Positions 26,424 to 36,330 are shown, counted from the stretch's first letter. The stretch is DNA of 64,000 nucleotides from Paradevosia sp036499825 (GCA_036499825.1 DASYCZ010000055.1:1-64000), one strand, 5' to 3'. Notes: generated by a model not told the origin, from the letters alone. Translations and numbers: made by a program.

Positions 26424-26681
26424 TGCTGCTGAGCAACGTCTACAGCCTTTTCCGAGTATCGCGCAAGAGCCTCTCTCGGGCGCTGTCGACCCAACGCCGC
26501 AACCACGCGACGGTTGCCTGAAAACGGCCGCCACGACTGCCCGGTATGCGTTTTCTGTGCGCGTCGGGCCCTCCTCGGACCGGACCAATGTCCGCTGTCA
26601 TCCAAGTGACACCCGACAAAAGTAATGAGCCGCGGTTCATCGAAGATTTGTCGAAAAACAGAACAACATGGAGACACGAGG
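26424..26681. other. rest of the 373-base divergent gap thuA / ABC importer
   Basis: Apart from the operator at 26408-26423, the gap (26309-26681) holds no recognisable gene. Promoters for both directions must lie here, but I cannot assign boxes. The rightward gene has GGAGACACGAGG before its ATG. Confidence 0.4.
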
Positions 26682-27794
26682 ATGACTTTTCATAAAGCGT
26701 GTGCCGTTACGGTGTCGGTCGCAGCGTTGCTCGCTTCGGTCGCCCCGACATTCGCACAATCCACCGACATCAATGCGCTGTATGCCGCGGCCAAGACCGA
26801 AGGCCAGCTGACCACGATCGCGCTGCCGCATGACTGGTGCGGTTACGGCGCCGTCATCGATGGCTTCAAGGCCAAGTATCCGGGCATCACCGTCAACGAG
26901 CTGAACCCCGACGCTGGCTCGGGCGATGAACTCGAAGCCATCAAGGCCAACAAGGACAACAAGGGCCCCCAGGCTCCCGACGTGATCGACGTCGGGCTCT
27001 CCTTCGGCCCGCAGGCCAAGGACGCCGGCCTGGTGCAGCCCTACAAGGTTTCGACCTGGGACAGCATCCCGGATGCCGCCAAGGACGCCGATGGCGCCTG
27101 GTATGGCGATTATTACGGCGTGCTCTCGTTCCTCGTGAACACCGACCTCGTCTCCAAGGTCCCCGCCACCTGGGCCGACCTCAAGGGCTCGGACTACGCC
27201 AACGCCTTCGCCATGACCGGTGACCCGCGCGTTTCCAACCAGGCCATCCAGAGCGTTTACGCCGCGGGTCTGGCTGCTTCCGGTGGCGACGCCACCAAGG
27301 CCGCCGATGCCGGCCTCGCCTTCTTCGCCGACCTCAATAAGGCCGGTAACTTCGTGCCGGTGATCGGCAAGGCCGCCTCCGTCGCTCAGGGCACCACCCC
27401 GATCGTCGTCAACTGGGACTACAACGCCCTCGCCTGGCGCGATGGCTTTGCGGGCAACCCGAAGGCCGAAGTCGTGGTTCCGACCGATGCCGTCGTCGCC
27501 GGCGTCTATGTCCAGGCCATCAGCGCCTACGCCCCGCATCCCAATGCCGCCAAGCTCTGGATGGAATATCTCTATTCCGACGAAGGTCAGCTCGGCTGGC
27601 TCGCCGGCTATTGCCACCCGATCCGCTTCAACGACCTCGCCTCCAAGAGCAAGGTTCCGCAGGCGCTCCTCGACAAGCTGCCGCCGGCTGACGCCTATGC
27701 CAAGGCCGTGTTCCCGACCCTGGCCGAGCAGAACGCCGCCAATGCCGTCATCACCAAGCAGTGGGACAGCGTCGTCGGAGCGAACGTCCAGTAA
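26682..27794 (+). CDS. ABC transporter substrate-binding protein (polyamine/iron/phosphonate-type)
   Basis: A 370-residue periplasmic binding protein with a signal peptide (MTFHKACAVTVSVAALLASV, cleavage after TFAQ near residue 25). The body (LYAAAKTEGQLTTIALPHDWCGYG; DVIDVGLSFGPQAKDAGLVQPY) belongs to the type II cluster that includes ferric iron, thiosulfate, spermidine and 2-aminoethylphosphonate binders. The ligand cannot be decided by sight. It is first in a four-gene operon with two permeases and an ATPase, with TAATG overlap to the next gene. ATG at 26682 preferred to an upstream in-frame start at 26625. Confidence 0.87.
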   Translation: MTFHKACAVTVSVAALLASVAPTFAQSTDINALYAAAKTEGQLTTIALPHDWCGYGAVIDGFKAKYPGITVNELNPDAGSGDELEAIKANKDNKGPQAPDVIDVGLSFGPQAKDAGLVQPYKVSTWDSIPDAAKDADGAWYGDYYGVLSFLVNTDLVSKVPATWADLKGSDYANAFAMTGDPRVSNQAIQSVYAAGLAASGGDATKAADAGLAFFADLNKAGNFVPVIGKAASVAQGTTPIVVNWDYNALAWRDGFAGNPKAEVVVPTDAVVAGVYVQAISAYAPHPNAAKLWMEYLYSDEGQLGWLAGYCHPIRFNDLASKSKVPQALLDKLPPADAYAKAVFPTLAEQNAANAVITKQWDSVVGANVQ

Positions 27795-28732
27795 TGGATC
27801 AAGCCAGCGTCATGGCGCCCACATCTGCCGGCCCGGTTTCGACCGGGCCGGTCTCCGCGACGCCGCGTAGCCGCCGGACGGTCCTCGCCGGCCTGCCGCT
27901 GGGCGCAATTCTCGGCGTTGCGCCATTCGTCATCTTCTCGGTGATGTTCCTGCTGCTGCCGACGCTCTTTCTCGTCGGTGCCGCCTTCGTCGACCCCGAT
28001 GGCCACTTCACGCTGCAAAACCTCATCGATCTCGGCACGCCGCAGATCATCGCCTCGTTCTGGATTTCGATCCGCATTTCGGCAGCCTCCGCCGTCCTCG
28101 GCTCCGCCCTGGGCCTCGTCATCGCCCTGGCGGTCATTCGCGGCCGCCTGCCGGCCTCGGTCCGCGCCGCGGTGCTGACCTTTTCGGGCGTTGCGTCCAA
28201 TTTCGCCGGCATCCCGCTTGCCTTCGCGTTCCTCTCGACGCTCGGCCGGCTCGGATTGATGACCGTACTGCTGAAGTTCATCGGCATCGACATCTATCGC
28301 GCCGGCTTCAACCTGCTGAGTTTTTGGGGCCTGACCCTCACCTACCTCTATTTCCAGATTCCCCTGATGATTCTCATCATCGCGCCGGCCATCGACGGAC
28401 TGAAGAAGGAATGGGGCGAGGCTGCCTCCACCCTTGGGGCCAGCAAGGGCCAGTTCTGGCGCTATATCGGCCTGCCGGTGTTGTGGCCGAACCTGCTCGG
28501 CACCTTGTCGCTGCTCTTCGCCAACGCCTTCGGCGCCATCGCCACGGCTTATGCGCTGACCGGCTCGTCGCTGAATATTGTCCCCATCCTGCTCTACGCG
28601 CAGATCCGCGGCGACGTGCTGCACAATCCGGGCTTGGGTGCGGCTCTGGCTCTTGCCATGATCGTCATCACCGCGCTTGCCAATGTCATCTACCTGATCG
28701 TGCGCACTCGCGCTGAACGGTGGCTCAAATGA
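27794..28732 (+). CDS. ABC transporter permease (first)
   Basis: A 312-residue inner-membrane permease with six or so hydrophobic segments and the EAA-loop PAIDGLKKEWGEAASTLGASKGQFW (core EWGEAASTLGASKGQFW), which contacts the ATPase. The ATG shares a base with the binding-protein stop (TAATG). The N-terminal 40 residues are Ser/Thr/Pro/Ala-rich and probably cytoplasmic. Its partner permease overlaps downstream by ATGA. Confidence 0.88.
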   Translation: MDQASVMAPTSAGPVSTGPVSATPRSRRTVLAGLPLGAILGVAPFVIFSVMFLLLPTLFLVGAAFVDPDGHFTLQNLIDLGTPQIIASFWISIRISAASAVLGSALGLVIALAVIRGRLPASVRAAVLTFSGVASNFAGIPLAFAFLSTLGRLGLMTVLLKFIGIDIYRAGFNLLSFWGLTLTYLYFQIPLMILIIAPAIDGLKKEWGEAASTLGASKGQFWRYIGLPVLWPNLLGTLSLLFANAFGAIATAYALTGSSLNIVPILLYAQIRGDVLHNPGLGAALALAMIVITALANVIYLIVRTRAERWLK

Positions 28733-29520
28733 AGCAGTCGCGTATCTGGGCCTGGGTGGTCTTCGCCCTTGGCGCCCTCTATTTTCTAGGGCCGCTGATC
28801 GCCACCTTCGAATTCTCGCTGCGCATCCGCCGCGATGCCTATACGTTCGATGCCTATGCGTCGGTCTTCTCAGATCCCCGCTTCCAGCAGACCTTCGGCT
28901 ATTCGCTGCTCATCGGCGTCATCACCATCATCGTGGGCGTCGCCATCGTGGTGCCGACCGCCTACTACGTGCGGCTGCGCATGCCGGCGCTGCGGCCATT
29001 CATCGAATTCATTACCCTGCTGCCGCTGATCATTCCGGCCATCATCCTGGTCTATGGCTATATCCGGCTCTACAACTCGTCCTCGTTCCTGCCGCTGACC
29101 GGCAGTGCGCTCGGCACCGACGTGCTGCTGACCTTCGGCTACGTGGCGCTCGCCATGCCCTATATGTACCGGGCCGTGGATACGGGCCTGCGCACCATCG
29201 ACGTGCAGACCCTGACCGAGGCGGCGACCATCATGGGAGCCAACCAGGCGACCATCATCACCCGCGTCATCCTGCCCAACATCATCGTGGCGGTGCTATC
29301 CGGCGCCTTCCTGACGCTCGCCATCGTCATCGGCGAATTCACCATTGCCAGCCTGCTGAACCGTCCGGCTTTCGGCCCCTACCTGCAAAATGTCGGCGCC
29401 AACCGGGCGTTCGAGCCGGCGGCGCTGGCCGTCATTTCCTTCGTCATCACCTGGGCCGCGATGGGCATGATCCAGTTGCTCTCGCGTTTTGCCCCCAAAA
29501 CCGCCGCACGTGCGGACTAG
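28729..29520 (+). CDS. ABC transporter permease (second)
   Basis: A 263-residue inner-membrane permease with six hydrophobic segments and an EAA-type loop (TLTEAATIMGANQATIITRV). The ATG at 28729 overlaps the stop of the first permease (ATGA). Family as for spermidine/iron/phosphonate importers. It forms the channel with the preceding gene product. Confidence 0.88.
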   Translation: MKQSRIWAWVVFALGALYFLGPLIATFEFSLRIRRDAYTFDAYASVFSDPRFQQTFGYSLLIGVITIIVGVAIVVPTAYYVRLRMPALRPFIEFITLLPLIIPAIILVYGYIRLYNSSSFLPLTGSALGTDVLLTFGYVALAMPYMYRAVDTGLRTIDVQTLTEAATIMGANQATIITRVILPNIIVAVLSGAFLTLAIVIGEFTIASLLNRPAFGPYLQNVGANRAFEPAALAVISFVITWAAMGMIQLLSRFAPKTAARAD

Positions 29521-29528
29521 AGACCGTC

Positions 29529-30593
29529 ATGGCTGAAGAATTCCTGCGCATCGACAAGATCGTCAAGACCTTCAAGGGCAACACGGTGGTCCATGGCGTC
29601 GAACTGGCCTTCAACAAGGGCGAGTTCATTTCCCTGCTCGGCCCATCCGGCTGTGGCAAGACCACCATTCTCCGCATGGTCGCCGGCTTCGAGCGCCCCA
29701 CCACCGGCGCCATCATCGTCGACGGCAGGGACATCACCAATCTTAGTCCCAACCAGCGCAATATCGGCATGGTGTTCCAGGCCTATGCGCTGTTTCCCAA
29801 CATGAACGTCGCCGACAATGTCGGTTTCGGCCTCAAGATTGCCGGCATGCCCCGCGAGCAGGCCCGTGCCCGCGTACAGGAAATGCTGAAGCTTATCGGC
29901 CTCGCCGGCTTCGACAAGCGCTTCCCGTTCGAGCTTTCCGGTGGCCAGCAACAGCGCGTCGCCCTCGCCCGCGCCCTGGCACCGCGTCCGCGCATGCTGC
30001 TGCTCGATGAACCGCTGTCGGCGCTCGATGCCAAGATCCGTGTCTCGCTCCGCCAGGAAATCCGTGCCATCCAGCGTGAGTTGGGCATCACCACCATCTT
30101 CGTGACGCACGACCAGGAAGAGGCCCTGTCGATCTCCGATCGCATCGTGGTGCTCAATGCCGGCCGCGTCGAGCAGTTCGGCAATCCCTTCGAGATCTAC
30201 AACCGCCCTACCACAAGGTTCGTCGCCACCTTCGTGGGCACGCTGAATACGCTCGAAGCCAGGATCGAGGATGTCGATCAAAAACGCGTCCTGGTGGACG
30301 GGCAGTCGATCACACTGGCAACGCTGCCGGCCGGTGCACAAAAGCACGGGGCGCTGTCGCTGACCTTGCGCCCCGAAGCGGTGGCGCTCGGCAAGACCAA
30401 CGGCCAGGACATCCTGCTCGAAGGCACCGTATCCGACGTCAGTTTCCTCGGCTCGGTCATTCGCCTGCGCGTCAACCTCGGACAGAACTCGGTCAGCCTC
30501 GACACCTTCAACGACCAGCGCACCCCGCCGCCGGCGCTGAACGAGAAGGTAAAGGTCGCCATCGATTCCGGCGACATCCTGATCCTCAACTAG
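29529..30593 (+). CDS. ABC transporter ATP-binding protein (PotA/FbpC type)
   Basis: A 354-residue ATPase with one ABC domain (Walker A GPSGCGKTT at about 40, Q-loop FQAYALFPNM, signature LSGGQQQR, Walker B LLLDEPLSALD, H-loop VTHDQEE) and a C-terminal TOBE-type regulatory domain from about 240. It energises the importer of the three genes before it and starts nine bases after them. Substrate not determined. Confidence 0.9.
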   Translation: MAEEFLRIDKIVKTFKGNTVVHGVELAFNKGEFISLLGPSGCGKTTILRMVAGFERPTTGAIIVDGRDITNLSPNQRNIGMVFQAYALFPNMNVADNVGFGLKIAGMPREQARARVQEMLKLIGLAGFDKRFPFELSGGQQQRVALARALAPRPRMLLLDEPLSALDAKIRVSLRQEIRAIQRELGITTIFVTHDQEEALSISDRIVVLNAGRVEQFGNPFEIYNRPTTRFVATFVGTLNTLEARIEDVDQKRVLVDGQSITLATLPAGAQKHGALSLTLRPEAVALGKTNGQDILLEGTVSDVSFLGSVIRLRVNLGQNSVSLDTFNDQRTPPPALNEKVKVAIDSGDILILN

Positions 30594-30603
30594 CCACACC
30601 GAC

Positions 30604-30631
30604 CATGCGGACGTATCCTTGCGTCCGCATG
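30604..30631 (+). terminator. hairpin after the ABC importer operon
   Basis: CATGCGGACG and CGTCCGCATG form a perfect 10-bp stem with an 8-base loop, 11 bases after the ATPase stop. It is followed by AAAATCG and not a U-tract, so intrinsic termination is unsure; it may protect the mRNA end. Confidence 0.5.
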
Positions 30632-30668
30632 AAAATCGCCTACGATGCCGGTAACTTCCGGAGCATCC

Positions 30669-31499
30669 ATGTCCCCTTTCGTCTCTACCGATTGGCTGGC
30701 CGAAAGGCTTCAATCCCCAGAAATCGCACTGGTCGATGCGAGCTGGTACATGCCGGCGGCGCAGCGCGATCCGCATGCCGAATTCGTCGCCAGCCACCTG
30801 CCCGGCGCGGTGTTTTTCGACATCGACGGCATTGCCGACAAGACCACCGACCTGCCGCACATGCTGCCTGAGCCGGAAGACTTCGCGCATAGGGTCGGAG
30901 CCCTCGGCATCGGCGACGCGCACACCATCGTCATCTACGATGAAAGCGGCCTGTTTTCCGCGCCGCGCGTCTGGTGGACATTCCGCGCCATGGGGGCTCG
31001 GGACGTACGCATCCTCGAAGGCGGTGGTCCCAAATGGCGGAGCGAAAACCGCCCGCTCGCAACCGGCGAAGCCAGCCCAAGGCCGGCTGTCTTCACGCCC
31101 CGTTTCCGCCCCGAACTGGTTCGGGACTACGACGCGGTACTGTCCCTTTCCGCCCGCGCCTCCGGCACCATTCTCGATGCCCGACCGGCCAACCGCTTCA
31201 CGGGCGAAGCGCCCGAGCCGCGCGCTGGCCTCAAGTCCGGGCATATCCCCGGCAGCCTCAGCATGCCCTCCACCTTGCTCACCGCCGACGGCCGCATGCG
31301 CTCACCCGAAGAGCTGCGGCGCATCTTCACCGAGGCGCGCGTCGACTTGACGCAGCCGCTCGTCACCACCTGCGGCTCCGGCATCACCGCTTCGGTCCTG
31401 GCCCTGGGGCTGGAAATCGCGGGCGCTCAACAGGTTGCGGTCTATGACGGCTCCTGGACCGAGTGGGGCGGACGGTCGGATTCGCCCGTCGAAAAATAA
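30669..31499 (+). CDS. sseA: 3-mercaptopyruvate/thiosulfate sulfurtransferase (two rhodanese domains)
   Basis: A 276-residue tandem rhodanese. The N-terminal, inactive domain has WYMPAAQRDPHAEFVASHLPGAVFFDID (core EFVASHLPGAVFFDID); the C-terminal active domain has the catalytic loop TTCGSGITAS, the CGSG(V/I)T form typical of 3-mercaptopyruvate sulfurtransferases. It moves sulfane sulfur to thiol acceptors or cyanide. GGAG ribosome site five bases before the ATG at 30669. It stands alone after the importer operon. Confidence 0.9.
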   Translation: MSPFVSTDWLAERLQSPEIALVDASWYMPAAQRDPHAEFVASHLPGAVFFDIDGIADKTTDLPHMLPEPEDFAHRVGALGIGDAHTIVIYDESGLFSAPRVWWTFRAMGARDVRILEGGGPKWRSENRPLATGEASPRPAVFTPRFRPELVRDYDAVLSLSARASGTILDARPANRFTGEAPEPRAGLKSGHIPGSLSMPSTLLTADGRMRSPEELRRIFTEARVDLTQPLVTTCGSGITASVLALGLEIAGAQQVAVYDGSWTEWGGRSDSPVEK

Positions 31500-31683
31500 C
31501 CGTCTCACCAATAAGTTAGGCAATCTTACTGCAAATTAATGTGCGGTAAGCCGCCTCGCTGCTAGGCTTTTCTCATGTCAAGTGCAGCCCTGTGGACCAC
31601 CAGTCCCGGGGAAGCGTATCATAGTGTCGCCACGACGCTTGCCCCCGCTGGCGTCGAGCGGCGAATTGCCAAGGAATTTCCGC

Positions 31684-32931
31684 TTGTTAAAGCAGCTGTT
31701 GGTTTCCGTTGTGGTAGTGGTCATAGCCTTCGTGGGCTACGTTTACTTCGTGCCCGGGGCAAACGACAACCTGGCGAAGGTCGGAATTGTTCTGCCTTTC
31801 GGCCCTGCGGGCGGAAACACTGAGCAACAATCGGCAGGTGCTGGTGGCCCCGGAAACCCCGGCGGCGCTGGGCGTCCGGGTGCGGCAGGTGGTCGCGGCG
31901 GCTTCGCCGGCGGCGGGGCTCGCGTCATCACCGTCAACACCAAGCCTGTGACCACGGCGGTCGTCAACGACAAGCTGGCGGCCATCGGCGATGGCACGGC
32001 ACTCCGTTCGGTGACCGTGACCTCGCAGTCCGGTGGCACCCTCGATGAACTGGTGGTCAAGCCCGGTGATCACGTCAAGGCCGGCGACGTACTTGCCCAC
32101 CTCGACTCCGACAGCGAAAAGATCGCGGTCGACAAGGCGCAGCTCGCCGTCACCGACGCGACCGCCGCCCTGTCCCGCTCGCAGGAATTGGCCAAGTCCA
32201 ATTCCGTGGCCAAGACCGACGTCACCGCTGCACAGCTCGCGCTCGATAACGCCAATCTCGAATTGCGCGACGCGCAGGTGGCCCTCGATCGCCGCACCAT
32301 CACCACCCCGATCAATGGCATTGTGGGCCTGATGCAGGTAACCCCCGGCAACTTCGTCGCCGCACAGGCCGCCGTCACCACCGTCGAGGACGATTCCTCG
32401 ATCCTGGTGAATTTCTGGGTGCCGGAGCGCTACGCCAACACCATTGCCATCGGCAAGCCGGTTTCGGCCTCGCCCGTGGCCATTCCGGGCCAGACCTTCC
32501 AGGGCACCGTCGATGCCGTCGATAACAAGATCGACCCTGTGAGCCGCACCCTCGAAGTCCAGGCCACGGTTCCCAACGACCAGGGCGCGATGCGTTCGGG
32601 CATGTCCTTCGAAATCGCCATGGATTTCCAGGGCGAGACCTTCCCGGCCGTCGACCCGCTCGCCGTGCAGTGGTCGGCCGAGGGTTCCTATGTGTGGAAG
32701 CTGACCGATGGCGCCGTGCACAAGGCCATGGCCAAGATCGTGCAGCGCAACAGCGACGGCGTGCTGATGTCGGGCGCCATCGCCAAGGGCGACACCGTCG
32801 TGACGGAAGGCGTGCTGCAGTTGAGCGAGGGCGCCAAGGTCAAGGTGCTCGAAGACGGCAGCCTGAACGGCCAGAAGGAAGCTGAGGCGGATCCCGTAAA
32901 GCCATCGGGTACCGTCGCGGCGACGAAGTAA
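31684..32931 (+). CDS. RND efflux periplasmic adaptor (membrane fusion protein)
   Basis: A 415-residue HlyD/AcrA-type adaptor. One N-terminal helix (KQLLVSVVVVVIAFVGYVYF) is followed by an unusually Gly-rich linker at about 55-85, then barrel-sandwich, coiled-coil (ALSRSQELAKSNSVAKTDVT) and beta-barrel domains. I choose a TTG start at 31684, seven bases after AAGGAA. A GTG at 31582 would add 34 residues of unlikely composition. It partners the RND pump 30 bases downstream; no outer-membrane channel gene is in the window. Confidence 0.85.
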   Translation: MLKQLLVSVVVVVIAFVGYVYFVPGANDNLAKVGIVLPFGPAGGNTEQQSAGAGGPGNPGGAGRPGAAGGRGGFAGGGARVITVNTKPVTTAVVNDKLAAIGDGTALRSVTVTSQSGGTLDELVVKPGDHVKAGDVLAHLDSDSEKIAVDKAQLAVTDATAALSRSQELAKSNSVAKTDVTAAQLALDNANLELRDAQVALDRRTITTPINGIVGLMQVTPGNFVAAQAAVTTVEDDSSILVNFWVPERYANTIAIGKPVSASPVAIPGQTFQGTVDAVDNKIDPVSRTLEVQATVPNDQGAMRSGMSFEIAMDFQGETFPAVDPLAVQWSAEGSYVWKLTDGAVHKAMAKIVQRNSDGVLMSGAIAKGDTVVTEGVLQLSEGAKVKVLEDGSLNGQKEAEADPVKPSGTVAATK

Positions 32932-32961
32932 CGGCGAACGAGAACCAGGAGCACCCGATCG

Positions 32962-35900
32962 ATGTCGATCCAGTCCCAGAATTCCCGCGGCGGCGTCATT
33001 GCTTCGCTGTTCGTCCGCCGCCCGGTTCTCGCCGCAGTGGTCAACGCGCTGATCGTGGTTGCCGGCCTTGCCGCCTTCTTCGGCATCGAGGTGCGCGAGC
33101 TCCCTAGCGTCGAGCAGCCCCAGCTCTCCATCCGGACCACCTATGACGGCGCCGCCGCCGAGACCGTCGACAAGGAAATCACCTCGGTGGTGGAGAACGC
33201 CGTCGCCCGTGTCCCGGGTGTCGCCTCCATCTCATCGACGTCGTCCTATGCCAATTCCCGCGTGTCGCTGGGCTTCAACGACGGCACCAACATCGACACG
33301 GCCAGTTCCGACGTCCGCGATGCCGTTTCGCGCCTCACCCGCCAGCTCCCCGACAACATCGATCCGCCGACCATCGTCAAGGCCGACAGCGACGCCAGCT
33401 CCATCATGCAGCTGTCGGTGACCTCCGACACGATCTCCATGGGCGATCTGAGCCAGCTGGTCGACGATACCATTTCGGATCGTCTGGCCGCTGTCCCCGG
33501 CGTTGCCGACGTGCAGGTCTATGGCGAGCAGAACAACGTCTTCCAGGTCGACGTCGACCAGGCCAAGCTCGCCAGCCTCGGCCTCACCGCCGCCGATGTC
33601 AGCAAGGTGCTCGCCACGGCCTCCTTCGATGCCCCGGCCGGCTCGCTCAACGGCGCCAACCAGAACATCAACGTCCTGGCCACGGCGGCAGTGAATACGC
33701 CCGAAGAGTTCGAAGACCTCACCATCAAGGACAAGATCAAGCTCGGTGACGTCGCCACCGTGGTGTTTGCGCCCAGCACCGCCTCGAGCGGCTTGCGCGC
33801 CGACGGCAAGACCGGTATCGGCCTCGGCATCGTTCGCCAGGCTCAGTCCAATACCGTGCAGATCTCGCAGGATGTGCACGCCGCCGTTGCCGAATTGCAG
33901 AACACCCTGCCCAAGGGCGTCGCCATCAACATTTCGAGCGACGACTCGGTCTTCATCTCCGGCGCCATCGAGGAAGTCGAACGCTCGCTTATCGTCGCCG
34001 TGGTCGTGGTGATTGCGGTTATCTTCATGTTCCTCCTGGATTGGCGCGCAACGCTTATTCCCGCCATCACCATGCCTGTCGCACTGATCGGCACCATGGC
34101 GGGCGTCTATCTGGCGGGCTTCTCGATCAACATCCTGACGCTGCTCGCGCTGGTTCTGGCGACAGGCCTGGTGGTGGACGACGCCATCGTGGTGCTTGAA
34201 AACATCGTCCGACGACGTGGTATGGGCATGGGTCCGCGCGCCGCCGCCGTGCTCGGTACCCAGGAAGTGTTCTTCGCCGTCGTGGCGACCACCGCCACGC
34301 TCGCCGCCGTGTTCGTGCCGCTGTCCTTCCTTCCCGGCCAGACCGGCCGCCTGTTCCGCGAATTCGGCTTCACACTTGCCATGTCGGTGGGCCTCTCCTG
34401 CGTGGTGGCCCTCACTCTCGCTCCCATGCTGGCCTCACGCCTGCTCAAGCATGCCGACAGCATGCATGGTGGCGGCAATCCCGGCCTCATTCACCGTTTC
34501 CTGAATGCCATCGGCGGCGTCTGCGGCAAGTTCTACCGCGTCACGCTGCATGCCTGCCTGCAGTTCCCCTTCGCCGTCGTGCTCGTGGCGCTGATGTTTG
34601 CCGGCTCGGCCTATTTCGTCTTCGTCAATCTGCGCCAGGAACTGACGCCCAGCGAAGATCGCTCGGCCATCATGCTCAGCATCCGCGCACCGAACACGGT
34701 CAGCCTCGATTACACCCGCACCGAGATGCGCCAGATCGAGGACCTGCTGCAGCCGTTGAAGGCTTCCGGCGAAATCCAGTCGATCTTCTCGATCTCCGGC
34801 TTTGGCAGCAACACCAGCAGCGGCTTCATGACGCTGACCCTGGCCCCCTGGGACAAGCGCACCCGCAGCCAGCAGGCCATCACCGCCGACATCAACAAGC
34901 TGCTCGTGCAAGTGCCGGGCGTCACCGCCCGTACCCTATCGGCCAACAGCCTCGGCATTCGCGGCGGCGGCAACGGCCTGCAGTTCGCCATTCTCGGATC
35001 TGACTACACCCAGCTCTATGATGTCGCGACCAAGATGCAGGATCAGATGCAGAAGGATCCGCGCTTCGGCCGCATCCAGATCAGCTACGATCCGACACAG
35101 CCGCAACTAACCCTCACCGTCGACCGCCAGAAGGCGTCTGCTCTCGGCATCGACTTCGACGGCCTGTCGACCACCATGCAGGCCATGATCGATGGCGCTG
35201 ATGAAGGCAACGTCTTCATCAACGACAAGAGCTACACCATCACGATGATGTCGACGACCAACGAGGTCAACGACCCCAGCGATCTCGCCAGCATCTTCAT
35301 CAAGACCAGCGATGGCCGCTACGTGCCGATGTCGACTATCGCGACCCTGGTGGAATCGCCCATCGCGCCATCGCTTGGCCGCGAGGAGCAGCGCCGCGCC
35401 GTCAGCGTCACCGCCAGCCTTGGCGATGGCATGACGCTGGGCGACGCCTACACCCAGGCATTGCAGATCGCCCAGCCTCTCCTGCAACAGGGCGACAGCA
35501 TCATCCCACTGGCCGAAGCCAAGACCCTCGGCGAAGCCAATAACGGTCTTTACGTCACCTTCGGCTTCGCGCTTGTCGTCATCCTGCTGGTGCTCGCGGC
35601 GCAGTTCGAAAGCGTGTGGAGCGCCCTCATCGTCATGGCGACCGTGCCGTTCGGCCTCGCCTGCGCCATCTACGCACTGCAACTCACCGGCGGCACGCTC
35701 AACGTCTATAGCCAGATCGGCCTCATCCTCGTGGTGGGCATCATGGCCAAGAACGGCATCCTGATCGTCGAATTCGCCAATCAGTTGCGAGATCAGGGAC
35801 GGAGTGTGGCGGAAGCCATCGAGGAAGCCTCCAACATTCGCCTCCGCCCGGTGCTCATGACCATGATCGCTACGGTGCTTGGCGGCCTGCCCCTGGTCAT

Positions 35901-36144
35901 CAGCCACGGTGCCGGCGCCGAAGCCCGCCAGGCACTCGGCTGGATCATCATGGGCGGCCTCGGGCCGGCCGCGGTCTCCACCCTCTATCTCACGCCCGTC
36001 GCTTATCTGCTGCTGGCGCGCTTCTCCAAGGCCAAGGCCGAAGAGGAAGCCAGGCTGGAACGCGAACTGGACGAAGCGCATGTCGTCGGCCTGGACGACG
36101 AGCCGGCGCCGCAGCCTGCCCCGGTATTGCGCGCCGCCGAATAG
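32962..36144 (+). CDS. RND-family multidrug efflux pump, inner-membrane permease
   Basis: A 1060-residue HAE1-type RND transporter with the N-terminal helix SLFVRRPVLAAVVNALIVVAG (core FVRRPVLAAVVNALIVV), two large periplasmic loops and twelve expected helices. Helix 4 carries the proton-relay DD pair in GLVVDDAIVVLENI; LVVGIMAKNGILIVEFANQ (helix 10 region) carries the relay Lys. Closest by pattern to the MexF/OqxB-like or AcrD-like group; substrate not assignable. It follows the adaptor gene and ends in a strong terminator. Confidence 0.93.
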   Translation: MSIQSQNSRGGVIASLFVRRPVLAAVVNALIVVAGLAAFFGIEVRELPSVEQPQLSIRTTYDGAAAETVDKEITSVVENAVARVPGVASISSTSSYANSRVSLGFNDGTNIDTASSDVRDAVSRLTRQLPDNIDPPTIVKADSDASSIMQLSVTSDTISMGDLSQLVDDTISDRLAAVPGVADVQVYGEQNNVFQVDVDQAKLASLGLTAADVSKVLATASFDAPAGSLNGANQNINVLATAAVNTPEEFEDLTIKDKIKLGDVATVVFAPSTASSGLRADGKTGIGLGIVRQAQSNTVQISQDVHAAVAELQNTLPKGVAINISSDDSVFISGAIEEVERSLIVAVVVVIAVIFMFLLDWRATLIPAITMPVALIGTMAGVYLAGFSINILTLLALVLATGLVVDDAIVVLENIVRRRGMGMGPRAAAVLGTQEVFFAVVATTATLAAVFVPLSFLPGQTGRLFREFGFTLAMSVGLSCVVALTLAPMLASRLLKHADSMHGGGNPGLIHRFLNAIGGVCGKFYRVTLHACLQFPFAVVLVALMFAGSAYFVFVNLRQELTPSEDRSAIMLSIRAPNTVSLDYTRTEMRQIEDLLQPLKASGEIQSIFSISGFGSNTSSGFMTLTLAPWDKRTRSQQAITADINKLLVQVPGVTARTLSANSLGIRGGGNGLQFAILGSDYTQLYDVATKMQDQMQKDPRFGRIQISYDPTQPQLTLTVDRQKASALGIDFDGLSTTMQAMIDGADEGNVFINDKSYTITMMSTTNEVNDPSDLASIFIKTSDGRYVPMSTIATLVESPIAPSLGREEQRRAVSVTASLGDGMTLGDAYTQALQIAQPLLQQGDSIIPLAEAKTLGEANNGLYVTFGFALVVILLVLAAQFESVWSALIVMATVPFGLACAIYALQLTGGTLNVYSQIGLILVVGIMAKNGILIVEFANQLRDQGRSVAEAIEEASNIRLRPVLMTMIATVLGGLPLVISHGAGAEARQALGWIIMGGLGPAAVSTLYLTPVAYLLLARFSKAKAEEEARLERELDEAHVVGLDDEPAPQPAPVLRAAE

Positions 36145-36173
36145 CCAGCAGAACCATCACAGCCCTATCCACG

Positions 36174-36209
36174 CCGCCCCAGCGAACGCTGGGGCGGTGT
36201 CTTATTTTG
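36174..36209 (+). terminator. Rho-independent terminator of the RND operon
   Basis: CCGCCCCAGCG-AA-CGCTGGGGCGG, an 11-bp perfect stem, followed by TGTCTTATTTT, 30 bases after the pump stop. Confidence 0.8.
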
Positions 36210-36239
36210 GTGTCCCCATGCCGGGCCAAACCGCTCCCG

Positions 36240-36265
36240 GGAACCAAATCTCCGCTGCTGCCGTT
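36240..36265 (+). promoter_or_regulatory. EcfG-type promoter (GGAAC-N17-CGTT)
   Basis: GGAAC at 36240-36244 and CGTT at 36262-36265 with a 17-base spacer, 65 bases before the small gene at 36331. Both boxes match the alphaproteobacterial general-stress sigma consensus. Confidence 0.7.
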
Positions 36266-36330
36266 CATTTCAGCAAGCGCACATCGAGCGCGTCGTTCCT
36301 CAAAAGCGGCCAATCCGCAAGGAGATAGCG

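Noticed and set aside
26625..26681. An earlier start for the ABC binding protein gene at 26625
   Set aside because: The added residues (basic, Ser-rich) would bury the signal peptide; the ATG at 26682 gives a normal signal sequence.
30604..30631. Calling the 10-bp hairpin a certain Rho-independent terminator
   Set aside because: Stem is perfect but no U-tract follows; kept only at moderate confidence.
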